Part shown: positions 35,989-45,754 of the stretch, piece by piece
Numbering within the stretch: the stretch's first letter is position 1
How the letters are laid out: the number at the start of each line of letters is the position of its first letter
Assembly (NCBI RefSeq): GCF_002975405.1
Contig: NZ_PCPS01000006.1
Location: 1 to 64,000 of the forward strand
Direction: 5' to 3'
Origin: Arthrobacter sp. MYb229
Lineage (GTDB): Bacteria; Actinomycetota; Actinomycetes; Actinomycetales; Micrococcaceae
DNA length: 64,000 nucleotides
Notes under the pieces: generated by a model
The model's database searches: none
What the model saw: only the letters and a program-made list of their open reading frames with translations
Told to the model about the DNA's origin: nothing
Position numbers and translations under genes: made by a program

Positions 35989-37161
35989 GTGGACCTGTAT
36001 GAGTACCAGGCGCGCGATCTATTCGAGGCACACGGGGTTCCCGTGCTTGCCGGTATCGTCGCTTACACCCCGGAAGAAGCCAAAGCCGCAGCTGAGAAGA
36101 TCGGCGGCGTTGTTGTAGTTAAGGCACAGGTCAAGGTCGGTGGCCGCGGTAAGGCTGGCGGCGTTAAGGTTGCCAAGACCGCAGACGAGGCTTTCGAGCA
36201 CGCTTCCAACATTCTCGGTATGGACATCAAGGGCCACACCGTCAACAAGGTCATGATCGCCCAGGGCGCCGACATTGCTGAGGAATTCTACTTCTCGGTA
36301 CTGCTGGACCGTGCAAACCGTAACTACCTGGCCATGTGCTCGGTAGAAGGTGGCATGGAGATCGAGGTGCTCGCAGTTGAGCGTCCGGACGCACTGGCAA
36401 AGGTCGCCGTCGATCCATTGGTTGGCATCGACGCTGCCAAGGCCGACGAAATCGTTGCCGCAGCAGGTTTCCCTGAAGAACTGCGCGCAAAGGTTGCCGA
36501 CACCCTGCAAAAGCTGTGGGTTGTTTTCAAGGAAGAGGACGCCACCCTCGTTGAGGTGAACCCGCTGGTGAAGACCGGTGCCGGTGACATCGTTGCACTG
36601 GATGGCAAGGTTTCCCTGGATGAGAACGCATCCGAGGTTCGCCACCCGGCTCACGAAGAGCTTGAGGACAAGGGCGCAGCAGACCCACTGGAAGCCAAGG
36701 CAAAGGCCGCTGGCCTGAACTACGTCAAGCTGGACGGCGAAGTAGGCATCATCGGTAACGGTGCTGGCCTAGTTATGTCCACCTTGGATGTTGTAGCCTA
36801 CGCGGGCGAGAACCACGGCAACGTGAAGCCAGCTAACTTCCTGGATATCGGCGGTGGAGCCTCGGCTGAGGTTATGGCTGCAGGCCTGGACGTCATCTTG
36901 AATGACCCACAGGTCAATTCGGTCTTCGTGAACGTTTTCGGTGGCATCACCGCATGTGACGCCGTAGCAAACGGCATCGTTGGCGCGCTGAACACCTTGG
37001 GCGATTCCGCTAACAAGCCGCTGGTTGTCCGCCTTGACGGCAACAACGTTGAAGAAGGCCGCGCCATCCTGGCCGAAGCCAACCACCCACTGGTGACCCT
37101 GGCAGCAACCATGGACGAGGGCGCCGACAAGGCTGCCGAGCTCGCCAACGCAGCGAAGTAA
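35989..37161 (+). CDS. sucC: Succinyl-CoA synthetase beta subunit (ADP-forming)
   Basis: 390 aa. ATP-grasp subunit of the TCA-cycle enzyme that makes succinate and ATP from succinyl-CoA. N-terminus [35 protein letters not shown] and [13 protein letters not shown] are family blocks. GTG start after AAGGACAC. sucD follows 16 bases later as an operon. Codon choice is strongly biased, as for a highly expressed gene. Confidence 0.97.
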   Translation: MDLYEYQARDLFEAHGVPVLAGIVAYTPEEAKAAAEKIGGVVVVKAQVKVGGRGKAGGVKVAKTADEAFEHASNILGMDIKGHTVNKVMIAQGADIAEEFYFSVLLDRANRNYLAMCSVEGGMEIEVLAVERPDALAKVAVDPLVGIDAAKADEIVAAAGFPEELRAKVADTLQKLWVVFKEEDATLVEVNPLVKTGAGDIVALDGKVSLDENASEVRHPAHEELEDKGAADPLEAKAKAAGLNYVKLDGEVGIIGNGAGLVMSTLDVVAYAGENHGNVKPANFLDIGGGASAEVMAAGLDVILNDPQVNSVFVNVFGGITACDAVANGIVGALNTLGDSANKPLVVRLDGNNVEEGRAILAEANHPLVTLAATMDEGADKAAELANAAK

Positions 37162-37177
37162 GAGGGATAAGCGAACA

Positions 37178-38080
37178 ATGAGCATTTACCTGAACAAGGA
37201 CTCCAAGGTCATCGTCCAGGGCATCACCGGCGGCGAAGGCACCAAGCACACCGCCCTGATGCTCAAGGCTGGCACCAACATTGTCGGTGGCGTGAACGCC
37301 CGCAAGGCCGGCACCACCGTCACCCACGGTGACAAGGACATCAAGGTGTACGGCACCGTGGCTGAGGCCAAGGCCGAGACCGGCGCAGACGTATCGATCG
37401 TCTTCGTCCCACCTAAGTTCACCAAGGACGCAGTCGTTGAAGCTATCGAGGCCGAGGTTGGCCTCGTCGTAGTCATCACCGAAGGCGTTCCAGTGCAGGA
37501 CTCGGCCGAGTTCTGGGCGCTGGCACAGTCGAAGGTTGACGCCGACGGCAACCAGATCACCCGCATTATCGGCCCTAACTGCCCAGGCATCATCACACCA
37601 GGCGAAGCACTGGTCGGCATCACCCCGAACAACATCACCAAGAAGGGCCCAATCGGCTTGGTATCCAAGTCCGGTACCCTGACCTACCAGATGATGTTCG
37701 AACTGCGCGACCTGGGCTTCTCCACCGCCATCGGGATCGGCGGCGACCCAGTCATCGGTACCACCCATATCGATGCCCTGGCCGCTTTCGAAGCTGATCC
37801 AGAGACCAAGGCCATCGTGATGATCGGCGAGATCGGCGGCGACGCTGAAGAGCGCGCAGCCGACTACATCAAGGCCAACGTCACCAAGCCAGTTGTTGGC
37901 TACGTGGCTGGCTTCACCGCTCCCGAGGGCAAGACCATGGGCCACGCTGGCGCCATCGTCTCCGGCTCGGCAGGTACCGCTCAGGCCAAGAAGGAAGCTC
38001 TCGAAGCTGCCGGCGTGAAGGTAGGCAAGACTCCTTCGGAGACTGCCGTCCTGTTGCGCGAAGTTTTCGCGGCTCTCTAA
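37178..38080 (+). CDS. sucD: Succinyl-CoA synthetase alpha subunit
   Basis: 300 aa. The phosphohistidine is H256 in [29 protein letters not shown] near the N-terminus and [10 protein letters not shown] are the CoA-binding blocks. It forms the catalytic complex with SucC. Confidence 0.97.
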   Translation: MSIYLNKDSKVIVQGITGGEGTKHTALMLKAGTNIVGGVNARKAGTTVTHGDKDIKVYGTVAEAKAETGADVSIVFVPPKFTKDAVVEAIEAEVGLVVVITEGVPVQDSAEFWALAQSKVDADGNQITRIIGPNCPGIITPGEALVGITPNNITKKGPIGLVSKSGTLTYQMMFELRDLGFSTAIGIGGDPVIGTTHIDALAAFEADPETKAIVMIGEIGGDAEERAADYIKANVTKPVVGYVAGFTAPEGKTMGHAGAIVSGSAGTAQAKKEALEAAGVKVGKTPSETAVLLREVFAAL

Positions 38081-38105
38081 GCCCTAGGCAACTCGCAGAC
38101 GCGAA

Positions 38106-38144
38106 AAAGCCCCATGGCATCGGTTTTCGATGCCGTGGGGCTTT
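38106..38144 (+). terminator. Terminator of sucCD
   Basis: AAAGCCCCATGGCATCG (38106-38122) pairs with CGATGCCGTGGGGCTTT (38128-38144), loop GTTTT. Only one internal A-C mismatch. 25 bases after the sucD stop. Confidence 0.9.
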
Positions 38145-38164
38145 ACCTGTACTCGGACAATGTC

Positions 38165-38467
38165 CTAGCCGCGTAGGCCAGCAGCTGCGTCCGTGTCGAC
38201 CCTCAAGAACGAGGAGCCGATGACCGCGAAAGCACCAGGTATCAAAAGCATCCGGTGCTTTGGGTTATAGAAAATTTCCTCGAGCGGCGAAGCGATAACT
38301 CGCCGGATCTTTTCCAAGAGCCGCTCGTTGTCCAGAGACAGACGCTCCTGCTCGGTTTCAATCACCACACGATCTTGTTCAGTGCTCACCGATGCGCTCA
38401 TCCAGTCGTCACTCGGTGTACTCAGAGTCTCCGATTTAATCAGGGACACGGTTATAACCGCCTTCAT
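38165..38467 (-). CDS. Hypothetical protein
   Basis: 100 aa from ATG 38467 (longer or shorter starts are possible). The middle is charged and helical (STEQDRVVIETEQERLSLDNERLLEKIRRVIASP), and the end FYNPKHRMLLIPGAFAVIGSSFLRV is hydrophobic, possibly a membrane segment. No recognised domain and no strong ribosome site. It fills an otherwise empty gap opposite sucD. Confidence 0.5.
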   Translation of the reverse strand: MKAVITVSLIKSETLSTPSDDWMSASVSTEQDRVVIETEQERLSLDNERLLEKIRRVIASPLEEIFYNPKHRMLLIPGAFAVIGSSFLRVDTDAAAGLRG

Positions 38468-38611
38468 CTTGCGTTGTGCCACCGGAGAAGACCTCCGGGG
38501 CTTGCCTCTTTGCCTGCGCTCAGTGTGGCAGAGAACACGCAACTAGACATATTGAATATAGCGCGATTCGCTGGTAAAAGCCCGTCAAACAACGCAGATG
38601 TAATAAAGCTG

Positions 38612-41600
38612 TTATTCGAGCAACCCGCGAATATCCTGAGCCGTCAAAGCCTTCGAGAATCCATCGGCTTCGTCCATAACCGTGGAGATCAGCTTCCGCT
38701 TGGATTCTTGGAGAGCAACAACCTTTTCTTCGATGGTGCCCTGGGCAATCATCCGGTAAACCATCACCTGGCGGGTTTGCCCGATTCGGTGGGTGCGGTC
38801 GATCGCCTGCGCTTCTACGGCAGGATTCCACCAAGGGTCAAGTAGGAAGCAGTAGTCGGCCTCGGTTAAGTTCAAGCCAAAACCGCCGGCCTTCAACGAG
38901 ATCAGGAACAGCGGCGCTTCGCCGTCCTTGAACTGCTCAATGACCTTCGCACGGTTGCGTGTGTTGCCGTCCAGATATACGTACGGGATACCACGTGCTT
39001 CCAACTTTGCCGCAAGGACCTTCAGGTAGGAAGTGAATTGTGAGAATACCAAAGCGCGGTGCTGTTCGCTGAGCACATCCTCAAGCTGCTCGAAGAGCGC
39101 TTCCAACTTAGAGCCCGGGATTTCGGCAAGTTCCGGGTCAACCAGAGAAGGTTCCAAGGCAAGCATGCGTAGATGGGTCAGCGACTGGAAAATCGTAAAG
39201 CGGTTGCGGTCTAGATCCTCAACAAGGTGCAAGATCTTCTGTCGCTCACGGTTCAGATGCGTGTCGTACACATGCTGGTGCTCTTCGCTCAGACGCACCA
39301 AGACCTGCTGTTCTTGCTTGGCGGGGAGATCCAAGACGACAGATTCCTTGGTGCGGCGCAGCATGAAAGGTTTCACGCGGCGCTGCAGTAACTTCAGGGT
39401 TTCCTTATCGCCTAGCACTTCAATGGGACGGGCAAACTGGCGGTTGAACCGGCTGGTATTCATGAACAGCGATGGAGAAGTCAACGAAAGCAGCGCGCCG
39501 AGCTCGGCGAGGTTGTTCTCCATTGGCGTGCCGGTGACCGCCAGCTTGAAGTTCGTCTGGATATTCACCGCGCTGCGGTGGGCCTTGGTCGAACGATTCT
39601 TCACGAACTGAGCCTCGTCCAGGATCAGGCCAGCGAATCGCTGGGATTCATACATCTCATCGTTGAGCCGAAGCAGCGTGTAGGTGGTCAGGATGACGTC
39701 ATAGTTGGCCACTAGTTCGTTCAGCTCGCGTTCGGAACCGAGGGTACCTTCTACGGTGATCACGCTCAGGCTCGGAGCGAACCGTTTGATCTCCATCTCC
39801 CAGTTGGAAACAACGGAGCTTGGAGCAACGACGAGGAAGGGGGCACTGTTTCGCTGAGCGGCTGGTAGCTGCGCCACATGCTTCGGGTCATCCCAGAGTT
39901 TGCGTGCGTGAAGCATTAACGCGATGGTTTGAAGGGTTTTGCCCAGTCCCATGTCGTCGGCAAGAATGCCGCCAAAACCGCCTCGGTACAGGCGCGCAAG
40001 CCATTGATAGCCCTCGACCTGATACGGGCGCAAGGTGGCATTGAGCGTATCGGGCACTTCGGCCTCTTCACCTTCCGCCACACGCAGGAGCGAACGCATG
40101 CGCCCGATAAATAGGTCGGCACCTTCGATTCCCTCGGCAAGCTCATCAAATTCATCGAAGAGCGAGACTTGGAAGACCGAGAGCTTCAGGTCGGCATCCT
40201 TGGGCTTGTCATTCAGCGCCTGAGCCTCATCGACCAGCGCCTTCAGCTTGGCAAATAACGGGTGGTCCAGTGAGAACCAGGTGTTATCCGGAAGCTTGAC
40301 CTTCATGGCTCCGCTGGTGAGCGCCTCGAGAATGGTGGAGAAAGGTACTTCATGGTCGCCTACGGCGATCAGCAAGCCCAAATCAAGCCAGTCATTGCGT
40401 TCGTGGCTCACCGCGTTGATCTTCAGCCGCGGAAGTTCACGTAGCTGACGGTAAACCGGGCGAATACCTTCTTCGGTGATCTTCATGATGGACAGGCCAT
40501 GTAGGGCGGGCAGCAGCTCCGAAACAAAAACAATCATGTGTTCACCGGAGAAGAACTTCGAGTCCAAGTCGTGGTTGCTGATGCCTGTGTGCCGCTCGAA
40601 GACGTCATTGACCGTGCTACGCAAAGAATCCTCGGCCTGGGCGTCATAGACCTCGCGGTCGTTGGGCACTCCCGGGTAGTGGATCTGGAAATCAATGGTG
40701 GCAGATTCCTTGATGCTGCCATCTTCCTTTTCCTCACGCATGAATTTCACATCAGCGTGGACCATCGGCGGGGCCAGGGCGGGAAGTACCAGATCCTTGC
40801 TTATGCTGCGCAGATTGAAACGGCGCGCAAGGCGCGCGTACGAACCGGCGAAGAAGTCCTGCATTTGATCTTCGGGAACCTGCAAGGGTTCGCGATTCTG
40901 AAACCAGCGGCGGTGCTGAGCGGGAACGATCTCTTGGCTTGGCGCCAACCAGATTTGTTCAGGTGCTTCCAATTCAACATAGAACCCGTGGTCCGAGATC
41001 GTTCCGCTGGGAGTCTCTGCGTTGAGCGTTAGGCCCTGACCTGCAATGTTCAAGTGTCCAGCCACGGTGAGCGATTTGTCCTGGCCGAGGTCGGCGAGCA
41101 ACTCAAATCTGGACTGGCGGTCAATATTCACGCTGGTCTCATTGCGGGTGCTAATCAGCTCGATGCCAAGATCTTGAGCTTCGCCAAGCATTGGCCACAG
41201 CAGATCCGAGGCATACTCATCGAGGAACAGCCAGTCTTCGTCGACCTTAAACTGCAGCTGAGTGTTGCTTCGAGCTAGCGCAGCAAAACGGGTGAACCAA
41301 TGGTGCTGATTGCGCAGCATATTCCAGCCGTAAGTCTTGAACGCTATGGTAGTCCAGCGCAGCTGTCCACGAACCCAGCGTCCCTCGGAATTGCGCACCA
41401 TGGGGCGGACGCCCAAACGGAAGCGTTTGTTGCGCGTGGGGTGGGGGACCGCTCCCGAAGGCATCCACTGCTGTTGCTGGGAGGTATTTTTCGAATCAAA
41501 GACCATGAACTGCAAGGCCATGGCCACGACCGGGTCATTTGGGGACCCTAAGAGTCCGTCTGCGGGCCCCGGCTCGGGTTCTTCAAACCAGGTGTTCACT

Positions 41601-41962
41601 TGCTGGGACCAAGCGGCAACGGTCTTTTGCTCTTGGACGACCGCCGGGCGGGGCAGCTTTGCGATCTTATTGGCGGTGAGGGACAGCGCCGCGATATGTG
41701 GGCAGATCGAGCCTTTGTCGCAGCTGCAGGCCGAAACGTCGATGGACCAGCCCGAAGCGCTGCGAATTACCGTGAGAGTGGGTGAGAACTTCTGACCATC
41801 TTCGAGGACGGTACCCGAGATGACACTCGAGGTTTCGTCAAAGGCGACCTCAGTCACTGATTCGTCGTTCTTGGCAAGTTGTTGCCCGAAGAAGAATGGA
41901 ACGTCACCCAGGTACGCCAGTAGGTGCCTTGCGTCAATGAGTGGTGGCACAGAATCAGTCAT
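38612..41962 (-). CDS. SNF2-family helicase with SWIM zinc finger
   Basis: 1116 aa. A SWIM zinc motif (CSCDKGSICPH, about residues 78-88) comes first. A long middle region is followed by a Swi2/Snf2 motor: DDMGLGKTLQTIAL (Walker A), LDEAQFVKN (DExx), TGTPMENN, and HRIGQ motif VI in QAIDRTHRIGQTRQVMVYR. Enzymes of this type translocate on double-stranded DNA; the biological role in bacteria is mostly unknown. It stands alone. Confidence 0.92.
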   Translation of the reverse strand: MTDSVPPLIDARHLLAYLGDVPFFFGQQLAKNDESVTEVAFDETSSVISGTVLEDGQKFSPTLTVIRSASGWSIDVSACSCDKGSICPHIAALSLTANKIAKLPRPAVVQEQKTVAAWSQQVNTWFEEPEPGPADGLLGSPNDPVVAMALQFMVFDSKNTSQQQQWMPSGAVPHPTRNKRFRLGVRPMVRNSEGRWVRGQLRWTTIAFKTYGWNMLRNQHHWFTRFAALARSNTQLQFKVDEDWLFLDEYASDLLWPMLGEAQDLGIELISTRNETSVNIDRQSRFELLADLGQDKSLTVAGHLNIAGQGLTLNAETPSGTISDHGFYVELEAPEQIWLAPSQEIVPAQHRRWFQNREPLQVPEDQMQDFFAGSYARLARRFNLRSISKDLVLPALAPPMVHADVKFMREEKEDGSIKESATIDFQIHYPGVPNDREVYDAQAEDSLRSTVNDVFERHTGISNHDLDSKFFSGEHMIVFVSELLPALHGLSIMKITEEGIRPVYRQLRELPRLKINAVSHERNDWLDLGLLIAVGDHEVPFSTILEALTSGAMKVKLPDNTWFSLDHPLFAKLKALVDEAQALNDKPKDADLKLSVFQVSLFDEFDELAEGIEGADLFIGRMRSLLRVAEGEEAEVPDTLNATLRPYQVEGYQWLARLYRGGFGGILADDMGLGKTLQTIALMLHARKLWDDPKHVAQLPAAQRNSAPFLVVAPSSVVSNWEMEIKRFAPSLSVITVEGTLGSERELNELVANYDVILTTYTLLRLNDEMYESQRFAGLILDEAQFVKNRSTKAHRSAVNIQTNFKLAVTGTPMENNLAELGALLSLTSPSLFMNTSRFNRQFARPIEVLGDKETLKLLQRRVKPFMLRRTKESVVLDLPAKQEQQVLVRLSEEHQHVYDTHLNRERQKILHLVEDLDRNRFTIFQSLTHLRMLALEPSLVDPELAEIPGSKLEALFEQLEDVLSEQHRALVFSQFTSYLKVLAAKLEARGIPYVYLDGNTRNRAKVIEQFKDGEAPLFLISLKAGGFGLNLTEADYCFLLDPWWNPAVEAQAIDRTHRIGQTRQVMVYRMIAQGTIEEKVVALQESKRKLISTVMDEADGFSKALTAQDIRGLLE

Positions 41963-42049
41963 CCTCTCATCGTTTCACGTTCGGGGCGTAGGTGAAAGTT
42001 GAGGACGCTAACTGTGAATAATCACTTGTGTTCAAGGTAGCGTAGGTGC

Positions 42050-43228
42050 ATGTCTCATGTGTGGCCCCACCTCCCCGCCCGAGCGGTCAATATCACCACA
42101 GTGATTGAGTTCGACAGGCTCGCCGCCGAAGCCATGGAAACCCAAGCATCGCTTGCCCGAAACTGGCGCGTACACCGGGTTGATCTTCAAGCTAGGGACG
42201 CGGTCTTAGGCGCTTTGGACCTTGCCGACTGCCTTTTTATTGATTGCGTCTACTCCAAGGCCGGACGTTCGCTCGTGGAAGCAACCGGCGGGCTATGCAT
42301 GAGTACCGGAGCGCAACTGCCCTTCAATATTTCCGAACGTGAGCTCTATTCCCCGCTAGAGCTCTACGCGGGGATCAAGGAAGCGCCCTACTCGCAGGTG
42401 CTCGACGCGCAGATCTATACCTATTCGCAAGCAAATTCACCTGCGGAATTTTCTACCGATGACAGCACGATGGCAACGACTTTGCATGATCACCATATTG
42501 GCCAGGCCATGTTGAATGCTGTTTACGACGGGGTATTTGCCGAGACACCCATGATCGGGATCATGGGTGGGCACGCGGTAGCACGTGGCACGCAAGAATT
42601 CGCCGATGCAGTACGGCTCGGTGCAATGCTGACCGGTCGAGGCTATTCGATTGTTACCGGTGGGGGACCAGGGGCCATGGAAGCGGCTAACGCCGGCGCG
42701 TGGCTTGCAGACTATGACGAAACGGCTATCGGTAGAGCCGTGGATATCCTCGCACAAGCTCCGGACGCGATCCGTCATCGGACTGCCTGGGCGCGTGCGG
42801 CATTGCGAGTGCGTGAAAAATTCCCCAGCACGAAAAGTTCAATGGGCGTACCCACCTGGTTTTATGGCCATGAGCCACCGAACCTGTTCGCCACGCATAT
42901 AGCAAAGTTTTTCACGAACTCGATTCGCGAAGCCATCCTGCTCGAACAGGCAAATGGCGGAATCATTGTGCTTCCCGGTGCAGCCGGGACAGTCCAGGAA
43001 ATATTCCAAGACGCCTGCGAAAACTACTACGCGACTGGCGCTCGCGTAGCTCCCATTGTGTTGGTGGGCCGCGAGCATTGGACCCGGAAGCTTCCAGTCT
43101 GGCCCTTGCTGCAGGCGCTTGCCGCCGGGAGGGCCATGGAAAGCAGGATAGCTTTGGTGGACTCGGTGCAAGAAGCTGTCGAATTCATTGAAACAATGAC
43201 TCCATTGCGGCGCCGCACGCGGTTCTAA
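42050..43228 (+). CDS. LOG-family protein, probable nucleotide 5'-monophosphate nucleosidase
   Basis: 392 aa. The LOG core IGIMGGHAVARG...GAMLTGRGYSIVTGGGPGAMEAANAGAW and LPGAAGTVQEIFQDACENYYA (the PGGxGTxxE motif, with AG for GG) are present. The length and N-terminal extension fit PpnN (YgdH)-like enzymes, which split nucleotide monophosphates into base and ribose-5-phosphate. In short LOG proteins the PGG-G-T-xx-E glycines are usually exact; here one changes. Confidence 0.75.
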   Translation: MSHVWPHLPARAVNITTVIEFDRLAAEAMETQASLARNWRVHRVDLQARDAVLGALDLADCLFIDCVYSKAGRSLVEATGGLCMSTGAQLPFNISERELYSPLELYAGIKEAPYSQVLDAQIYTYSQANSPAEFSTDDSTMATTLHDHHIGQAMLNAVYDGVFAETPMIGIMGGHAVARGTQEFADAVRLGAMLTGRGYSIVTGGGPGAMEAANAGAWLADYDETAIGRAVDILAQAPDAIRHRTAWARAALRVREKFPSTKSSMGVPTWFYGHEPPNLFATHIAKFFTNSIREAILLEQANGGIIVLPGAAGTVQEIFQDACENYYATGARVAPIVLVGREHWTRKLPVWPLLQALAAGRAMESRIALVDSVQEAVEFIETMTPLRRRTRF

Positions 43229-43238
43229 TAACGAGACC

Positions 43239-43276
43239 GGCCGTTGCCCCACGACGCATCATGTTGGGGCAACGGC
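43239..43276. terminator. Bidirectional terminator
   Basis: GGCCGTTGCCCCA (43239-43251) pairs with TGGGGCAACGGCC (43264-43276). It is between the converging LOG and VIT1 genes. Confidence 0.85.
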
Positions 43277-43296
43277 CAGTAGTCTGCTTCTTGGAG

Positions 43297-44403
43297 CTAA
43301 GCCACGGTGGTGCCGAAGAGCAAACCCAAGCAGTAGGTTACAGCGGCCGCACCCAAGCCAATGGCCAGCTGACGGATGCCGCGTTTGAGCGGGGACGCGC
43401 CGGATAGCAGGCCAACGACGCCGCCGGTGAGCAGCAACGCGATGCTGACCAAAGCGACTGCCACGCTCACCGCAGCTAGCCCGGTGAGCCCGAAGATGTA
43501 AGGCAGGATCGGAATAACTGCGCCGGAAGCGAAGAACATGAACGAAGAAATGGCGGCTCCCGGTGCCGAACCTAGCTCCTCATGTTCGCGTTCCAGCTCC
43601 GCGCTGCGAACTTCTGGATGGAGCGAGAAGGAGGGGTTGCAATCGCAGGTAAACAGCCCCATGCGTTCTGCCGCGCGGTGTTCGGCATCCTCATTGTTCA
43701 TGCCACGTGCCTTGTAGATCAAGACCAATTCGTTGGCATCTAGATCGAGGTCGCGGGCGGCAGAAAGCGTGACCTGGGTAGGGCGCGACGCGGTGAGAAG
43801 CTCACGTTGGGAACGGACTGACACGAATTCCCCGGCAGCCATGGACAGCGCGCCAGCCAGCAGGCCGGCAATTCCGGAGAAGAGCACGAGGGACGAGGCC
43901 ACACCGGTGGCCCCGATGCCCATGACCAGGGCTAGATTTGAGACCAGACCGTCATTCGCCCCGAATACTGCGGCTCGGAAGTTGCCGGACAACCGGGACC
44001 GGCCGACCGTAGCCAAAGCACGAATGACTTCCTCATGCACCTGCTCGTCCGCCGCCATTTGCGGAGCGGCGTCCTGATCGGTGGCGTAGGGAGAGTTGCC
44101 TTCGGCGCGTTGGGCCAGCGCCAAGACAAACACCGAACCGAAATGACGGGCCATGAAACGCAACATTGTGCGCCGCATGGACGGGCGGACCGGGCGTACA
44201 TGTTCGCCGAGCTTGGTTCGCCAGTAATTTTCGTGGCGTTCTTCCGCTTCGGCTAGCCCACGGAGAATTTGGCGTTCTTGTCCGGTGCGCTTTTCGGCCA
44301 GTTCACGGTAGATCGCGCCTTCGGCGACCTCATCGGCCATGTACTGGCGCCAGCGGCGGATCTGCGCCTTGGTTGGTTCGGGAGTTGAGGTTTGGGCCAT
44401 CAC
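43297..44403 (-). CDS. Ferritin-like/VIT1 fusion, probable Fe/Mn transporter
   Basis: 368 aa. The N-terminal 130 residues form a ferritin-like four-helix part with EXXH-type ligands (EEVAEGAIYRELAEK, EAEERHENYW, ADEQVHEEV). The C-terminal part is a VIT1/CCC1 domain with five membrane helices and the block AAVFGANDGLVSNLALVMG. Related rubrerythrin-VIT1 proteins (MbfA) export iron. The initiator is GTG 44403 or ATG 44400; GGAGA lies 9 bases before the GTG. An odd leader precedes it (44404-44480). Confidence 0.85.
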   Translation of the reverse strand: MMAQTSTPEPTKAQIRRWRQYMADEVAEGAIYRELAEKRTGQERQILRGLAEAEERHENYWRTKLGEHVRPVRPSMRRTMLRFMARHFGSVFVLALAQRAEGNSPYATDQDAAPQMAADEQVHEEVIRALATVGRSRLSGNFRAAVFGANDGLVSNLALVMGIGATGVASSLVLFSGIAGLLAGALSMAAGEFVSVRSQRELLTASRPTQVTLSAARDLDLDANELVLIYKARGMNNEDAEHRAAERMGLFTCDCNPSFSLHPEVRSAELEREHEELGSAPGAAISSFMFFASGAVIPILPYIFGLTGLAAVSVAVALVSIALLLTGGVVGLLSGASPLKRGIRQLAIGLGAAAVTYCLGLLFGTTVA

Positions 44404-44480
44404 GGGGATGCGTCTCCTGCGGCAGATTGGATCATGTTCACGGGCAGATGATCCGGATTAGGTTCAACCCCCTAGTTTAG
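44404..44480 (-). promoter_or_regulatory. Unassigned structured leader of the VIT1 gene
   Basis: The hairpin GGATCAT (44429-44435)/ATGATCC (44448-44454) lies near the partial iron-box-like TTAGGTTCAACCCCCTAG (44458-44475). On the minus strand, TTGAACCTAATCCGG looks like one segment of a TPP aptamer, but the rest does not fit. What it binds is unknown. Confidence 0.3.
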
Positions 44481-44730
44481 TGAGCGATTCAAGCACTGGG
44501 AATTTGGCAAGACTAAATACGTGGGCGGTGCCAGCGTTTTGCCCCCGAACTGCCACGAATACCGAAAGTTCCTCGCGCTGACTATCGAAGCTCGGCGGAC
44601 CCACGGTTCTGGCTAGCAAACGGGTGAGCAGGTGCGGGTCCGTGACGTAATAGCTGACCCAGACCCCGCGAAGCGGAAACTGCACCTGGCCGGTTTGCAG
44701 GTCGATAATGGGAAGGACGTTTAAAGCCAT
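44464..44730 (-). CDS. Hypothetical protein
   Basis: 88 aa, MALNVLPIIDLQTGQVQFPLRGVWVSYYV... The mixed composition and lack of overlap with a better frame make it plausible. No recognised domain, and no clear ribosome site. It ends 60 bases before the VIT1 gene in the same direction, so the two might be cotranscribed. Confidence 0.5.
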   Translation of the reverse strand: MALNVLPIIDLQTGQVQFPLRGVWVSYYVTDPHLLTRLLARTVGPPSFDSQREELSVFVAVRGQNAGTAHVFSLAKFPVLESLTKLGG

Positions 44731-45015
44731 AACTATCGTGGACCCTTAAAAGAGCTCTTGCCCGTAGCCGATTGGCGTACGGACCGCTTCTTCATCCGAA
44801 CCACCCATGAACCTGGGGTTGGTGTGCGGCCAGTCGGAGCTTGGCGCCGCATCTCGTGAAGCAACACCACGATGTTACACCGGTGCGCCATCCGGCCGCG
44901 TAGTGAAACGTCATACGCAGCTCTCGCGGGTCTCATGGTGCACGGCCCCGTGCCGATTAGGATTCTGCGCTCGCCGAAGGTGCAGATTGCTGGCCGGGGC
45001 CCTGCCCATCCGGCA
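44731..45015. other. Gene-free stretch
   Basis: No supported gene. Reverse frames of 67 aa or less have low-complexity, basic content. It borders a decayed dioxygenase gene and may be degraded as well. Confidence 0.35.
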
Positions 45016-45549
45016 TTACCGGTGATTCTCCTGCCGGCCCGCCGTCGTTGCCGGGGCCACCGCCAGGCATGCCCCGTCGCGGGGTTCGGTCCAGGGGTTG
45101 ACCTCGACTTCGAACTTTACGGCGTAACCGGAGGTGATTTCGCCGCAGGTGGCGCCCTTCAGATTAGTTGCCGACCGCTCGTGACCGGTCGCTGCATGCA
45201 CCGCATTACGGGCCTCTTGGGGCAGGGCTGCCTTTGAGTTGGCGATAGCGTTGGCCGAATCGGTGAACGAGTTCTGGGGCCGGGCAATCTTCGAGGTGGA
45301 TATGCGGCCAGCGTCCGGCGTAATACGCGGGGAAGATGCTGGTGAAGCGCACGATGCCGTTCGCGTCTGTGAGCTGTACGCTGCGCAGGTAATTCTCATT
45401 CTGCAATCCTGAGAAGGACAACGAGTTTTCCCCGGCAAGGTTGCATTGCCTGAGATCCCGGAGTCTGCCGGAGCGCATGCTGCGAGGGTGAAAGTCACGG
45501 CCAAGTCCCAAGCCTGCCAGCTCCTTACAGCGATCAACCAGAGTTCCAT
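45016..45549 (-). pseudogene. Frameshifted intradiol ring-cleavage dioxygenase gene
   Basis: Two overlapping reverse frames carry consecutive pieces of one family. One has ENSLSFSGLQNENYLRSVQL and TDANGIVRFTSIFPAYYAGR then WPHIHLE, including the iron-ligand Tyr and His block (SGRWPHIH in active enzymes). The other continues with SKAALPQEARNAVHAATGHER and GEITSGYAVKFEVEVNPW, matching the usual C-terminus. The shift falls near 45290. The N-terminal third is also broken. Active members cut catechol or protocatechuate rings, so this copy cannot make a whole enzyme unless a sequencing error explains the shift. Confidence 0.7.
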
Positions 45550-45754
45550 CGTCGCAGGCGAGGCCTTGGCCTTCGAGATCTTCAGGCGTGCGAGGAAGGG
45601 AAGGGGATCCGAATCATTTGCGTGGTGAGGATTTCAAAGCTGGTGCTCTAGCCGCTGGGCTCGGATGAGGCCATCCGAGCTGGTGCGAGCTTATGCGAGC
45701 ACTTTGAGGCGGTGCCCGGCTAGGGGTTTGAGCGAGCTTTAACCAAGACCGGTG

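Noticed and set aside
44404-44480. TPP riboswitch before the VIT1 gene
   Set aside because: Only GAACCTAATCCGG resembles the aptamer. The CTGAGA element and the CCGG P5 stem are missing, and the gene has no link to thiamine.
45658-45679. Hairpin GCTCGGATG/CATCCGAGC as DinB terminator
   Set aside because: The stem is good, but it lies about 75 bases past the DinB stop with no T-run on that strand. I could not assign it to a gene.
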